38,326 nt of DNA from Planktomarina sp. (GTDB lineage: Bacteria > Pseudomonadota > Alphaproteobacteria > Rhodobacterales > Rhodobacteraceae), in NCBI GenBank assembly GCA_020630015.1, contig JAHDCF010000019.1, forward strand, positions 1 through 38,326. Direction: 5' to 3'. The notes beneath the pieces are model-generated. The model worked only from the letters and a program-made list of their open reading frames with translations, had not been told where the DNA came from and ran no database searches. Both the position numbers and the translations under genes were made by a program. This document shows, one piece after another, positions 27,669 through 36,484 of the stretch. The stretch's first letter is position 1; the number at the start of each line of letters is the position of its first letter.

Positions 27669-28378
27669 GATTTCACCTGTTCCAAATCATCTGTCACGGT
27701 TCCAGAAATCCCCATTGGGCGCTTGATCATTATAACGGGTATACCCAAGGCACGGGCGGCATCCAATTTGCTGCGGCTGGCGGTCCCACCCGCGTTTTTA
27801 CTAACCAAGACATCCACGGATAATTTGCGAAACAACGCAACTTCATCATCGATGGAAAACGGTGGGCGCCCGATTTCGAACCGACCGTTTTGAAACGGAA
27901 ATGGGGCGTCAGGGGGATCAATTTGCCGGCAAATTATCGTGCATTTTTCAAGATTTGCAAAGCGATGCAATGTTTGACGCCCGGTGGCAAGAAACACAGT
28001 TTGGCCAGCTTTTGTATGATCCGCAACTTGGGTTTCGGTATCCACATGAACCCAATCATCACCCGGGCCCGATTGCCAAGCAGGCCGTTCGTATCGCAAA
28101 TAAGGTATGCCTTCGCGGGTGCAAACACGGGCCGTGCGATCACTGATCTTCGTGGCAAATGGGTGGGTCATATCCAAGACGCGACTGATCCCAGATTGTT
28201 CCAAATACAACTTGAACGGCCCTTCCCCACCAAAGCCACCGATACGGGTTTGAATTGGAAGGTCCGCTGGATCCCGCGTCGCACCAGACAGGGATGCGAT
28301 GCAATCGATTTGTTCATTTGCACAAAATCGCGCGAACCTGCGGGCATCCCCGGTTCCTGCCAACAACAAAAGGGTCAT
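27650..28378 (-). CDS. cobK: Precorrin-6A reductase (CobK/CbiJ)
   Basis: The 242-residue protein reduces the macrocycle of precorrin-6A (or the cobalt form) with NADPH in cobalamin synthesis. The N-terminal LLLAGTGDARRFA motif, RVLDMTHPFATKIS, YLRYERPAW, VFLATGRQTL and VSKNAGGTASRSKLDAARALGIPVIMIKRP are family signatures. Length is normal. Its ATG overlaps the cbiD stop (28375-28378) and its end overlaps alkA. Confidence 0.95.
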   Translation of the reverse strand: MTLLLLAGTGDARRFARFCANEQIDCIASLSGATRDPADLPIQTRIGGFGGEGPFKLYLEQSGISRVLDMTHPFATKISDRTARVCTREGIPYLRYERPAWQSGPGDDWVHVDTETQVADHTKAGQTVFLATGRQTLHRFANLEKCTIICRQIDPPDAPFPFQNGRFEIGRPPFSIDDEVALFRKLSVDVLVSKNAGGTASRSKLDAARALGIPVIMIKRPMGISGTVTDDLEQVKSWALGG

Positions 28379-29424
28379 GCCTGAGCCAAAATCGTTCCAC
28401 CGCGATCAATGACCACGATATCAACGTCGATTTGCGCGTCTGCCAGCAAATCCCGGACACGAAGTTTGGAAGTTTCCGCAACCCAATCCGCCATGGTTTG
28501 CCCAGCAATTTCATAGGCATGAACGGCTGTGTTCGCCCCCGCAACATTTGGCGCATCAATCACCTTTGCCAACGCCATAAAATCCACCTGACTTCGGGAA
28601 GAATGTAAATCAATCGCACCTTGCGCAAGCTTAGTCATTTTACCGATCCCTCCCCCTATGGTGAGTCTTGGGATGGGATGTTTCTTTAGATATTTCAACA
28701 ATCCACCTGCGAAATCACCCATATCCAACATGGCATGATCGGGCAGATTAAACAGTTTTTGAACGGTACGTTCACTGGTGGCACCGGTGCAGCCCGCAAC
28801 GTGCATAAGGTTATCCGCGCGCGCAACATCCACACCCCGATGAATGGATGCAATCCAAGCCGCACAGGAAAAAGGCCGCACAATTCCCGTCGTGCCCAAA
28901 ATTGATAAACCACCCTTTATGCCCAATCGTGGGTTCCAAGTTTTTTGCGCGATTTCTTCGCCACCGGGAATTGAAACAGAAATTTTAATGTCAGGGGTGC
29001 AGCCATATTTCTGCGCCACCTCATGCACCACATCTGTCATCATCTGTCTTGGCACGGGATTAATTGCCGCCTGCCCAACCGCGATGGGCAATCCTGGTTT
29101 TGTAATGGTGCCCACGCCCGGGCCCGCTTCAAATATTATATCTTTACCCGTACTCACTCGCACGCAAACAAGCGCCCCGTGGGTCACATCCGGGTCATCA
29201 CCAGCGTCTTTGGTAATTCCAGCTTCTGCCCAATCTGGACCACTGTTTTGGTGTGCCACAGGAAATTCAGGCGTTTCACCCTTTGGTAACGTGATTTGAA
29301 CCGTGCTTGGAAAACCTTCACCCCAAAATGCTTCTAAGGCCGCTTTCAATGCGGCCGTGGCGCAGGCGCCGGTTGTCCACCCGCGTCTGAGTTCCGTGCT
29401 TGGTTTGCGGTTTGCGCTTTCCAT
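28375..29424 (-). CDS. cbiD: Cobalt-precorrin-5B C1-methyltransferase (CbiD)
   Basis: The 349-residue protein begins with the diagnostic LRRGWTTGACATAALKAAL and contains GPGVGTITKPGLPIAVGQAAINPVPRQMM, the Gly-rich GIKGGLSILGTTGIVRP and the C-terminal ANTAVHAYEIAGQTMADWVA. CbiD methylates C1 during ring contraction. It is the anaerobic-pathway name; in aerobic organisms CobF does the corresponding step, so its presence suggests CbiD takes over here. It leads the minus-strand operon and is divergent from cobA; the shared 95-base region contains a perfect inverted repeat and no recognisable B12 riboswitch. Confidence 0.95.
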   Translation of the reverse strand: MESANRKPSTELRRGWTTGACATAALKAALEAFWGEGFPSTVQITLPKGETPEFPVAHQNSGPDWAEAGITKDAGDDPDVTHGALVCVRVSTGKDIIFEAGPGVGTITKPGLPIAVGQAAINPVPRQMMTDVVHEVAQKYGCTPDIKISVSIPGGEEIAQKTWNPRLGIKGGLSILGTTGIVRPFSCAAWIASIHRGVDVARADNLMHVAGCTGATSERTVQKLFNLPDHAMLDMGDFAGGLLKYLKKHPIPRLTIGGGIGKMTKLAQGAIDLHSSRSQVDFMALAKVIDAPNVAGANTAVHAYEIAGQTMADWVAETSKLRVRDLLADAQIDVDIVVIDRGGTILAQA

Positions 29425-29446
29425 AACTGCGGTATATCAGAAGACT

Positions 29447-29478
29447 CTGCGACGCCTATAACAAACACGGCGTCGCAG
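29447..29478. promoter_or_regulatory. Perfect 10-bp inverted repeat in the cbiD/cobA divergent promoter region
   Basis: CTGCGACGCC (29447-29456) and GGCGTCGCAG (29469-29478) are exact reverse complements separated by 12 bases that contain TATAAC on the plus strand and TTATAG on the minus strand. The arrangement looks like an operator bracketing -10 elements, or an RNA hairpin. Confidence 0.55.
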
Positions 29479-29519
29479 CCAATCTATTCGGCAATCCATA
29501 CTTGAACTAAGTCTTGATC

Positions 29520-30371
29520 ATGACAGAAGCGGAACTTCTTCCACAAAATGATTGGCCGGTATTTGAACCCGGTTGGGTTTGGCTGTGCGGTGCAGGTCCG
29601 GGTGATCCGGGATTGCTGACGTTGCACGCCTTAAATGCCCTGCGTCAAGCGGACGTGATTGTTTATGACGCACTTGTGGGCCAAGGGATTTTAAAATGGG
29701 CCCCGCATGCACACCATATTTACGCTGGTAAGCGTGGGGGCAAGCCATCGGCAAAACAACGTGATATTTCACTGCATTTGGTTGAATTGGCGCGCAAAGG
29801 GAAAAAGGTTCTGCGATTAAAGGGCGGCGATCCCTTCGTCTTTGGGCGCGGCGGCGAAGAGGCACAGACCTTGATCCAACATGGTGTACCTGTGCGCATC
29901 ATTCCCGGGATATCTGCGGGCATTGGTGGATTGGCCTATGCAGGCATCCCGGTCACACATCGGGATGTGAACCAATCTGTTACATTCGTGACGGGCCATG
30001 ATCAAAGCGGCGCCACACCCAGTTCATTGGATTGGAAATCCATTGCACAAGGCAGTCAGGTCATTGTGATTTATATGGGTATGAAACACATTGAACAAAT
30101 CACGGAACAACTGATCTTGGCCGGCCGCCCAAAAGACGATCCCGTTGCAATTGTGACCTCTGCAACAACAGCGGATCAAAAAGTTTTGGAAACAATTTTG
30201 GAAACTGCGGCCAAAGATGTGCTTGAAGCTGGTATGCAACCCCCATCCATCGTTTGTGTCGGCCGCGCGGTTGAGATGCGCAAAGTTCTGGATTGGCAAG
30301 CAATGATGCAAGGTGAAATGCCCCGCAATCTTGATCCATTGGGACGAGGAAAACCGGCAGAGGCGTCGTGA
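29520..30371 (+). CDS. cobA: Uroporphyrinogen-III C-methyltransferase
   Basis: The 283-residue SUMT makes precorrin-2 from uroporphyrinogen III with two SAM. WLCGAGPGDPGLLTLHALNALRQADVIVYD, KRGGKPS, RLKGGDPFVFGRGGEE and IIPGISAG are the standard motifs. It lacks the CysG dehydrogenase/ferrochelatase domain, so it feeds the cobalamin branch. ATG 29520 is preferred; a TTG two codons earlier is possible. Its TGA overlaps the cobB GTG (30368-30371). Confidence 0.95.
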   Translation: MTEAELLPQNDWPVFEPGWVWLCGAGPGDPGLLTLHALNALRQADVIVYDALVGQGILKWAPHAHHIYAGKRGGKPSAKQRDISLHLVELARKGKKVLRLKGGDPFVFGRGGEEAQTLIQHGVPVRIIPGISAGIGGLAYAGIPVTHRDVNQSVTFVTGHDQSGATPSSLDWKSIAQGSQVIVIYMGMKHIEQITEQLILAGRPKDDPVAIVTSATTADQKVLETILETAAKDVLEAGMQPPSIVCVGRAVEMRKVLDWQAMMQGEMPRNLDPLGRGKPAEAS

Positions 30372-31636
30372 GGGGCTTTTTGCTGACCGCACCATCTTCG
30401 GGTGCTGGAAAAACAACCCTGACCCTTGGGATATTGCGCGCATTGACGCGGAAAAACCAGCCCGTGCAACCCGCAAAATCAGGGCCCGATTACATCGATC
30501 CGGCCTTTCATGGGATCGCAGCCGGCAGAACAAGCATCAACCTTGATGCATGGGCGATGAAGGAAAATCGCTTGAAAGCCTTGGCCGACACACGGGATTT
30601 ATTGGTGGTGGAAGGTGCTATGGGCCTGTTCGACGGCGCCGGGATCGCAGGATCAGGCAGTGCCGCACACCTTGCCCACATTTTGGACCTTCCTTTCGTT
30701 TTGGTGTTGGATTGCGCGAAACAATCGCATTCAATCCGTGCCATCGTTAGGGGTGTGTTGGCCGAAGCGGCCCCCCTAACCTGTTGTGGCATAATCTTGA
30801 ACAATGTTGGCAGTTTGCGGCACGAAGAAATGCTTCGATCCGCGCTGAAAAACATTGCGCCGCCGATATTGGGCACGATCCCACGGCGGAAAGACTTGCG
30901 ATTGCCAGAACGGCATTTGGGGTTGGTTCAGGCCTCGGAAATTATGGATTTGGATCATTGGCTGGATGGTTTGGCCGACTTAATCGATGAACACATTGAT
31001 CTGTCTTTTGTTGATGACCTAACTGATCGCGGTAATCCCAGTACGGTTCATCACACGCCGCCACCCCCCCCTGCCCAGACCATCGCCGTGGCACAGGACG
31101 TCGCGTTTTCTTTTGCCTATCCTCATATGCTGAAGTCTTGGCAAGATCAGGGCGCGCAGGTCACACCCTTTTCGCCACTGGCAGACGAAAAAGTTCCCGA
31201 GGCTGACTTGGTATTTTTGCCCGGTGGATATCCAGAACTGCATGCCGGTAAAATATCGTCATCGCAGATGTTTTTGAGCAGTTTACGAAAACACGCCGAA
31301 ACAAAACGCGTGTACGGTGAATGCGGCGGGTACATGACATTGGGTCGCGTTTTAATTGACGCGGAGGGCACGCCGCATCCAATGGCGGGTTTGTTGGATC
31401 TGGAAACAAGCTTTCAAAACAGAAAACTTCATTTGGGATATCGCCAGCTGCGCCCTTTGACCCAAAGTTTCTCTGAGGAAATGCGAGGGCATGAATTTCA
31501 TTATGCCACAACCCTTCGGGCGCAGGGCGATCCTTTGTTTGGCGCCCTTGATGCAGATGGGCAGGAAATGGCGAACATGGGCTTGCAGAATGGCACAGTC
31601 TGCGGTTCATTCGCCCACATCATTGATGGGTTTTGA
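30368..31636 (+). CDS. cobB: Cobyrinate a,c-diamide synthase (CobB/CbiA)
   Basis: The 422-residue enzyme uses ATP and glutamine to amidate the a and c side chains of (hydrogeno)cobyrinate. The P-loop is APSSGAGKTTLT (8-19) and VEGAMGLFDG holds the Walker B-type Asp. The C-terminal glutaminase-like domain has the nucleophile Cys319 (YGECGGYMTLG) and His417 (GSFAHIIDGF). A Pro-rich linker (PPPPP, about 231-235) joins the two halves. The start is GTG, overlapping the cobA stop. Confidence 0.95.
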   Translation: MRGFLLTAPSSGAGKTTLTLGILRALTRKNQPVQPAKSGPDYIDPAFHGIAAGRTSINLDAWAMKENRLKALADTRDLLVVEGAMGLFDGAGIAGSGSAAHLAHILDLPFVLVLDCAKQSHSIRAIVRGVLAEAAPLTCCGIILNNVGSLRHEEMLRSALKNIAPPILGTIPRRKDLRLPERHLGLVQASEIMDLDHWLDGLADLIDEHIDLSFVDDLTDRGNPSTVHHTPPPPPAQTIAVAQDVAFSFAYPHMLKSWQDQGAQVTPFSPLADEKVPEADLVFLPGGYPELHAGKISSSQMFLSSLRKHAETKRVYGECGGYMTLGRVLIDAEGTPHPMAGLLDLETSFQNRKLHLGYRQLRPLTQSFSEEMRGHEFHYATTLRAQGDPLFGALDADGQEMANMGLQNGTVCGSFAHIIDGF

Positions 31637-31659
31637 CGCCCCGCTGCAAAGGACCCGAT

Positions 31660-32859
31660 ATGTCTCAACTCTCTGTCGCACAGCGTAATGTTGCCGTTTT
31701 GGTTGCCGCGCAGGCAATCATCGGCGCGCAGATGCCCATGTTGTTTGTGATCGGCGGGCTTGCCGGTGCGATGTTAAGCCCCGTTGCCTGCTTTGCGACC
31801 CTTCCAATTTCATTGATCGTGTTTGGATCGATGACCACGGCACCTTGGCTGTCACCATTCATGCAACGAAATGGACGTCGTGCGGGGTTCTTTGTGGGGG
31901 CGTTTGCAGGTGCCATGGGCGCAGCTGTTTGTGCATATGCGCTTTATCTTGGAAGCTTTGCCGTATTCCTTTTGGGGTCTTATTTGTCTGGCATATACAT
32001 GTCTGCCCAAGGGTTTTATCGTTTTGCCGCTGCGGATGGCGCAACGGATGATTTCCGCCCAAAGGCAATTTCATATGTTATGGCCGGGGGATTGCTTTCT
32101 GCCGTTGTGGCAAGATACCTGAACGATTGGTTCATCGATGGCTCTGTGATCCCATTTTTGGGATCATATGTTATTATCGTTTTGCTAAACTTGGTGGGCA
32201 TGTCCTTGTTTTTGTTACTGAAACTGCCGGGCGTTCAATCCAAAGAAGACTCAAATAAACCGCAACGCAGCCGCAATGAGTTGTTGCGCAGCCCGCCCAT
32301 TTTGGTGGCCATTATTTGTGGGATGGTTTCTTACGCGCTGATGAACCTGATCATGACAGCAACACCGCTTGCCGTTGTGGGATGCGGGTTTGCAACCACC
32401 GATGCAACAAGCATTGTGATGTGGCATGTTTTGGCGATGTTCACCCCGTCATTTTTCACCGGCCATCTGATCAACAAATTCGGTGTGCATCGTATCATCG
32501 GAACCGGCCTTATCATTTTGGCAGCGGCGGGAATTGTCGCCCTCAGCGGTGTCGCATTAACAAACTTCTATGGCGCGCTGATCCTTTTGGGCATCGGATG
32601 GAACTTTGGATTTATCGGTGCAACCACCCTGTTAACGTCCAGCCACGCCCCGCATGAGCGTGGTCGCGTTCAAGGGATGAATGATGCGATCGTGTTCGGC
32701 TGTGTCACGCTGGCCTCTTTGTCCTCGGGTGGATTGTTAAATTGCGCCGGCGATGACATCTTGGCAGGCTGGTCTGCGGTCAACATGGCGATGGCACCGT
32801 TTTTGCTGTTGGCCGGAACGGCGCTTTTGTGGCTTACGACGCGCCCGAAGGCGGCTTAA
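31660..32859 (+). CDS. Major facilitator superfamily transporter
   Basis: The 399-residue protein has about 12 hydrophobic segments and an MFS layout, with a basic loop MQRNGRRAGF after the second or third helix (the motif A position) and a long central loop (KLPGVQSKEDSNKPQRSRNE) between the halves. The cargo cannot be told. ATG 31660 has AAGGA upstream and lies 24 bases after cobB, so it is probably in the cob operon; a TTG at 31633 is less likely. Its end overlaps the convergent gene at 32834 by 26 bases. Confidence 0.85.
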   Translation: MSQLSVAQRNVAVLVAAQAIIGAQMPMLFVIGGLAGAMLSPVACFATLPISLIVFGSMTTAPWLSPFMQRNGRRAGFFVGAFAGAMGAAVCAYALYLGSFAVFLLGSYLSGIYMSAQGFYRFAAADGATDDFRPKAISYVMAGGLLSAVVARYLNDWFIDGSVIPFLGSYVIIVLLNLVGMSLFLLLKLPGVQSKEDSNKPQRSRNELLRSPPILVAIICGMVSYALMNLIMTATPLAVVGCGFATTDATSIVMWHVLAMFTPSFFTGHLINKFGVHRIIGTGLIILAAAGIVALSGVALTNFYGALILLGIGWNFGFIGATTLLTSSHAPHERGRVQGMNDAIVFGCVTLASLSSGGLLNCAGDDILAGWSAVNMAMAPFLLLAGTALLWLTTRPKAA

Positions 32860-33616
32860 GCCCCCACGCCGTGCGCGCCCGTGATATCGCAGATGCAAAT
32901 GTAAACGCAGGTAAGCTGCCCTCCAGAATTTTATGAGGTGCTTTTTGGGCCGCTTTCAAAAATCGATGCGCCCCGGCACATTCAATCAAAGCAGCGGTTT
33001 GTGGTGATTTGCTGCGCAACAGGAAAGACGAAAACTGAAACCCCTCCAAAGCCATTTGCGAAACTTTGGCTGATTTTTCATCTGTCCAATCTTTGGGAAA
33101 TGGGTTTGCGCCCGCGTGTTTGAGATCGAACACAGCTTGCAAAAGACGCGACACACCCAAACCTTGAGCAAGGTTTTTCACGTGATCCTTTTGGTCTGCG
33201 CTGCCCCCCAATGCCAGAAAAGCTGTCATCAAAGCGCCGAATGTTGTGTCAGTCGAATATGAAAGAAGATCATCTTCATCATCGAATGGGGCTTTGGCAA
33301 TATCCCATCTGCGGGCATCAATTGCACTATTAAGATAGCTTAAATCCACATTTCGCACCACCGGCGCGAAGGCATCAACCACTTCGTGCCGCCGGGGGGG
33401 GCCCTTCGAAATCTCTTCCAACACATCCCGCCACCACTGCAGACGCATTTCCGCGATATAAGGTTCTTGGGTCACCCATGGGGCCCGGCTTATTTCGATA
33501 TTTGCCGCATAGATTGGCAATAACACATCACGCGCTGCGACGGGTGCTGCCATCGCCGCGCGCCAACGCGCCGTATCGGCACGATGCACCAGATTTGCAC
33601 AGGCCTGAAGGCTCAT
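32834..33616 (-). CDS. Squalene/phytoene synthase-family protein, catalytic motifs lost (NDUFAF6-like)
   Basis: The 260-residue protein has the isoprenoid-synthase fold signature [17 protein letters not shown]...[14 protein letters not shown]. The first Asp-rich motif of active enzymes is replaced by EISRA, and the second is also not recognisable ([12 protein letters not shown]), so prenyl synthase activity is unlikely. Family members of this kind resemble NDUFAF6, a mitochondrial complex I assembly factor. ATG 33616 overlaps the cysS stop by four bases, so it is co-translated with cysS. It overlaps the end of the convergent MFS gene. Confidence 0.8.
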   Translation of the reverse strand: MSLQACANLVHRADTARWRAAMAAPVAARDVLLPIYAANIEISRAPWVTQEPYIAEMRLQWWRDVLEEISKGPPRRHEVVDAFAPVVRNVDLSYLNSAIDARRWDIAKAPFDDEDDLLSYSTDTTFGALMTAFLALGGSADQKDHVKNLAQGLGVSRLLQAVFDLKHAGANPFPKDWTDEKSAKVSQMALEGFQFSSFLLRSKSPQTAALIECAGAHRFLKAAQKAPHKILEGSLPAFTFASAISRARTAWGLKPPSGAS

Positions 33617-35022
33617 GCCTTTGGCAGCTTTTGCACATCAAAGTCGGGCGTCAGCGCAACCTCAACCACCCCGCCGGGCTTATCCAGCACATCAACGCCA
33701 GCGGCAATCAATCCATCACGGATGGCATCCGCCCGTGCGAAATCTTTGTTTGCTTTGGCGTCTTTGCGGGCGTCAATCAACGCATCAATTCGCGACTTTG
33801 CATCGTCTGACATTTCGGTGGGGACCTCAACTGTCGTCGCCTCTCCTGACAGCAACCCAAGAAAAGCAGCAGACCCCGCCAAGCCAGCGATATCCCCAGC
33901 TTTGGAAAGTTCATGCAAACGCGTGATCGCACCGGCCGTGTTTAAATCATCGGCAATGGCCGCCAAAACCTTTGGATCCACATCACCCGCAGCGGCTTCA
34001 CCGATTTGGGCACGCCACTTTTTCAACGTGTTCGTCGCTTCTTGGCGTTTTTTTTCGGTCCAATCCATCGGCTTTGAATAATGCGTCGACAAGAAAACAA
34101 AACGGATCACCTCACCGGCGATACCCTGATCCAGCAGATCGCGAACCGTGAAAAAATTGCCCAAGGATTTGGACATTTTCTTACCCTCAACCTGCAACAT
34201 CTCATTGTGCATCCAGACCCGCGCAAAAGGATCACCGCAGGCACAGCTTTGGGCAATTTCGTTTTCATGATGCGGAAATTGCAAATCAAGGCCACCACCG
34301 TGAATATCAAACGTGTCCCCCAGCAATGATTTTGACATTGCAGAACATTCAATGTGCCACCCCGGCCGCCCACGGCCCAAAGACACACCATCGATGGTGG
34401 GGCCACCCCATCCGGGTTCTTCATCCGTGGATGGTTTCCACAGCACGAAATCCATGGGGTTTTCTTTGTATGGGGCCACTTCCACCCGCGCGCCTGCAAT
34501 CATGTCTTCCACCGATCTGCCCGACAACTGGCCATATTCAGCATACCGGTCCACCCGAAACAACGCATGCCCCTCAGCCCCATAGGCAAAACCTTTGTTA
34601 GCCAAATCTTCGATCATGCCGACCATTTCTGAGATATATTCTGTGGCGCGAGGTTCGTGATCAGGCAGCAAATTCCCCAAAGCGCCCATATCTGAATGAT
34701 ACCAGTCAATAGTTTCCGTGGCGCGCGAATATATTAGATCTTCCAAACTTCCTTTTGCGCCATTTTCACGTCGGGTTCGGGCCGTTTCATTGATGCGATC
34801 ATCCACGTCTGTGAAATTGCGAACGTATGTGACCTGTTCCACCCCATAGGTGTGACGCAACAAACGATAAAGCGTATCAAACACAACAACGGGGCGCGCA
34901 TTGCCCAGATGGGCACGATCATAAACCGTTGGCCCACAAACATACATTCGGACGTTGGTTTCGTCGATTGGTTGAAACACTTCCTTTGTGCGGGTCAAAG
35001 TATTGGTCAGTTTAATTTGCAT
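33613..35022 (-). CDS. cysS: Cysteinyl-tRNA synthetase
   Basis: The 469-residue class I synthetase charges tRNA-Cys. The HIGH-type motif is AHLGN in [18 protein letters not shown], and the zinc site is Cys29, Cys226 (GWHIECSAM), His251 and Glu255 (FPHHENE). KMSKS is at 282-286. The anticodon-binding C-terminus ends in a short lysine-containing tail. ATG 35022 follows GGAACAGG and is preferred over a TTG four codons upstream. It starts the two-gene unit with the NDUFAF6-like gene. Confidence 0.98.
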   Translation of the reverse strand: MQIKLTNTLTRTKEVFQPIDETNVRMYVCGPTVYDRAHLGNARPVVVFDTLYRLLRHTYGVEQVTYVRNFTDVDDRINETARTRRENGAKGSLEDLIYSRATETIDWYHSDMGALGNLLPDHEPRATEYISEMVGMIEDLANKGFAYGAEGHALFRVDRYAEYGQLSGRSVEDMIAGARVEVAPYKENPMDFVLWKPSTDEEPGWGGPTIDGVSLGRGRPGWHIECSAMSKSLLGDTFDIHGGGLDLQFPHHENEIAQSCACGDPFARVWMHNEMLQVEGKKMSKSLGNFFTVRDLLDQGIAGEVIRFVFLSTHYSKPMDWTEKKRQEATNTLKKWRAQIGEAAAGDVDPKVLAAIADDLNTAGAITRLHELSKAGDIAGLAGSAAFLGLLSGEATTVEVPTEMSDDAKSRIDALIDARKDAKANKDFARADAIRDGLIAAGVDVLDKPGGVVEVALTPDFDVQKLPKA

Positions 35023-35121
35023 GGCCTGTTCCAAAACGGTTCACGCGGTGCCCTAACATTGTGTGGGCCGTAGGCCAAGAAGGGGTTGCAGAATCTTTGC
35101 TGTCAGGGCCCTGTGTGCGAC

Positions 35122-36294
35122 ATGCGTACATCTGACAGACTTCGAAATATTACTGGTGGCGGTTCTGACGGTTGGGATGTGTTTTACCGGGCCCGCAAAA
35201 TGGTGGCCGATGGCAAAAACGTCATCGAACTGACGATCGGGGAACATGATATCCGCACCCACCCGGTAATTTTGGACGCGATGCACAAGGCGGCCACCGC
35301 GGGGCACACCGGATATGCGATGGTTCCCGGCACCAATGATTTACGCGATACGGTTGCCAAACGTATCCAAGACCGCACAGGCGTGCAAACCACACGTGAC
35401 AACATTGTCATCACGCCGGGTGGACAATCGGCACTGTTTTCGGCGCATCTGGCCGCGTTGGAAACTGGGGATGTCGCCCTTTATTGTGATCCTTATTATG
35501 CCACCTACCCCGGTACGTTGCGCGGTGCCGGAGGTGTGCCAATCGCGATATTGTGTAAACCCGATCGAAATTTTGAACCGGAATATGCGGATTTGAAGCG
35601 GGCCGCCAAGGGTGCAAAATCCCTTTTGATTAACACACCCAACAATCCAACCGGTGTCGTTTACAGCCTCGAAACGATGCAAAACATTGCGAAAGTCGCC
35701 ATTGAGGAAGATTTGTGGGTTATTTCGGACGAGGTTTACGACACACAAATCTGGGAAGGTGAACATATCTCTCTGCGCCAATTGCCCAAGATGGAGGGGC
35801 GCACATTGGTGGTGGGGTCGATGTCAAAAAGCCATGCCATGACGGGCAGTCGCGTGGGTTGGATTTGCGGGCCTGAAGATACAATTGCAGATTTAATCAA
35901 CCTTGCCACCCACACCACCTATGGCGTGCCGGGATATATTCAGGATGCGGCGACTTTTGCCTTGAATGCCGGAGAATGGCTTGAACAAGAAGTCGGAAAC
36001 CCGTTTTCACGCCGCCGGAAGATCGCGCAACGTATTATCGGTGGGCAAAACATTGTCCGGGCGATCCCAAATTCAGGGGCGATGTATCAAATGTTGGACA
36101 TTCGGGCGACGGGCTTGTCTGGGGAAGAATTTGCCAACGCATTGTTGGATCAAGAACTGATCGCCGTAATGCCGGGTGAAAGCTTTGGCAATGCAGCTGC
36201 GGGTCACATTCGCGTTGCAATGACGGTGCCTGATGATGCCTTTGAAGATGCAATGGAACGCCTGTGCAGCTTTGCCCAATCCACATTATCCTAG
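35122..36294 (+). CDS. PLP-dependent class I/II aminotransferase
   Basis: The 391-residue fold-type I enzyme has the NNPTG motif (174-178), Asp203 in ISDEVYD, PLP-binding Lys236 in GSMSKSHAMTGSRVG and the C-terminal arginine in GHIRVAM. It resembles aspartate/aromatic-type aminotransferases; the amino donor and acceptor are not determinable. An upstream TTG (35086) would add 12 meaningless residues. It is divergent from cysS and lies 190 bases before the MttB-family gene on the same strand. Confidence 0.9.
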   Translation: MRTSDRLRNITGGGSDGWDVFYRARKMVADGKNVIELTIGEHDIRTHPVILDAMHKAATAGHTGYAMVPGTNDLRDTVAKRIQDRTGVQTTRDNIVITPGGQSALFSAHLAALETGDVALYCDPYYATYPGTLRGAGGVPIAILCKPDRNFEPEYADLKRAAKGAKSLLINTPNNPTGVVYSLETMQNIAKVAIEEDLWVISDEVYDTQIWEGEHISLRQLPKMEGRTLVVGSMSKSHAMTGSRVGWICGPEDTIADLINLATHTTYGVPGYIQDAATFALNAGEWLEQEVGNPFSRRRKIAQRIIGGQNIVRAIPNSGAMYQMLDIRATGLSGEEFANALLDQELIAVMPGESFGNAAAGHIRVAMTVPDDAFEDAMERLCSFAQSTLS

Positions 36295-36433
36295 GTCGGA
36301 AATAGGCAAGACGGTCGCTTTCGTATGTTGATGATGGAGGCATGACTGGGAATCAAATCTTCAAGGGCTGCAGCCATCGTCGTGTGCACATAACAATTGG
36401 TGCGCGCAGGGGCCGTGCCGCGCGGGGTCGACC

Positions 36434-36467
36434 AGATTTGGGATGAACACTCTTCCTTCCCAAATTT
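36434..36467 (+). promoter_or_regulatory. Stem-loop in the leader of the MttB-family gene
   Basis: ATTTGGGA (36436-36443) pairs perfectly with TCCCAAAT (36458-36465) around 14 bases, extended by an A-U and a G-U pair. It ends 17 bases before the ATG, where no strong ribosome-binding site is visible. Confidence 0.45.
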
Positions 36468-36484
36468 ATCGAAAGACCCACACC

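Noticed and set aside
36295-36484. SAM or SAH riboswitch before the MttB-family gene
   Set aside because: No pseudoknot or conserved core of the known classes could be recognised; only simple inverted repeats are present.
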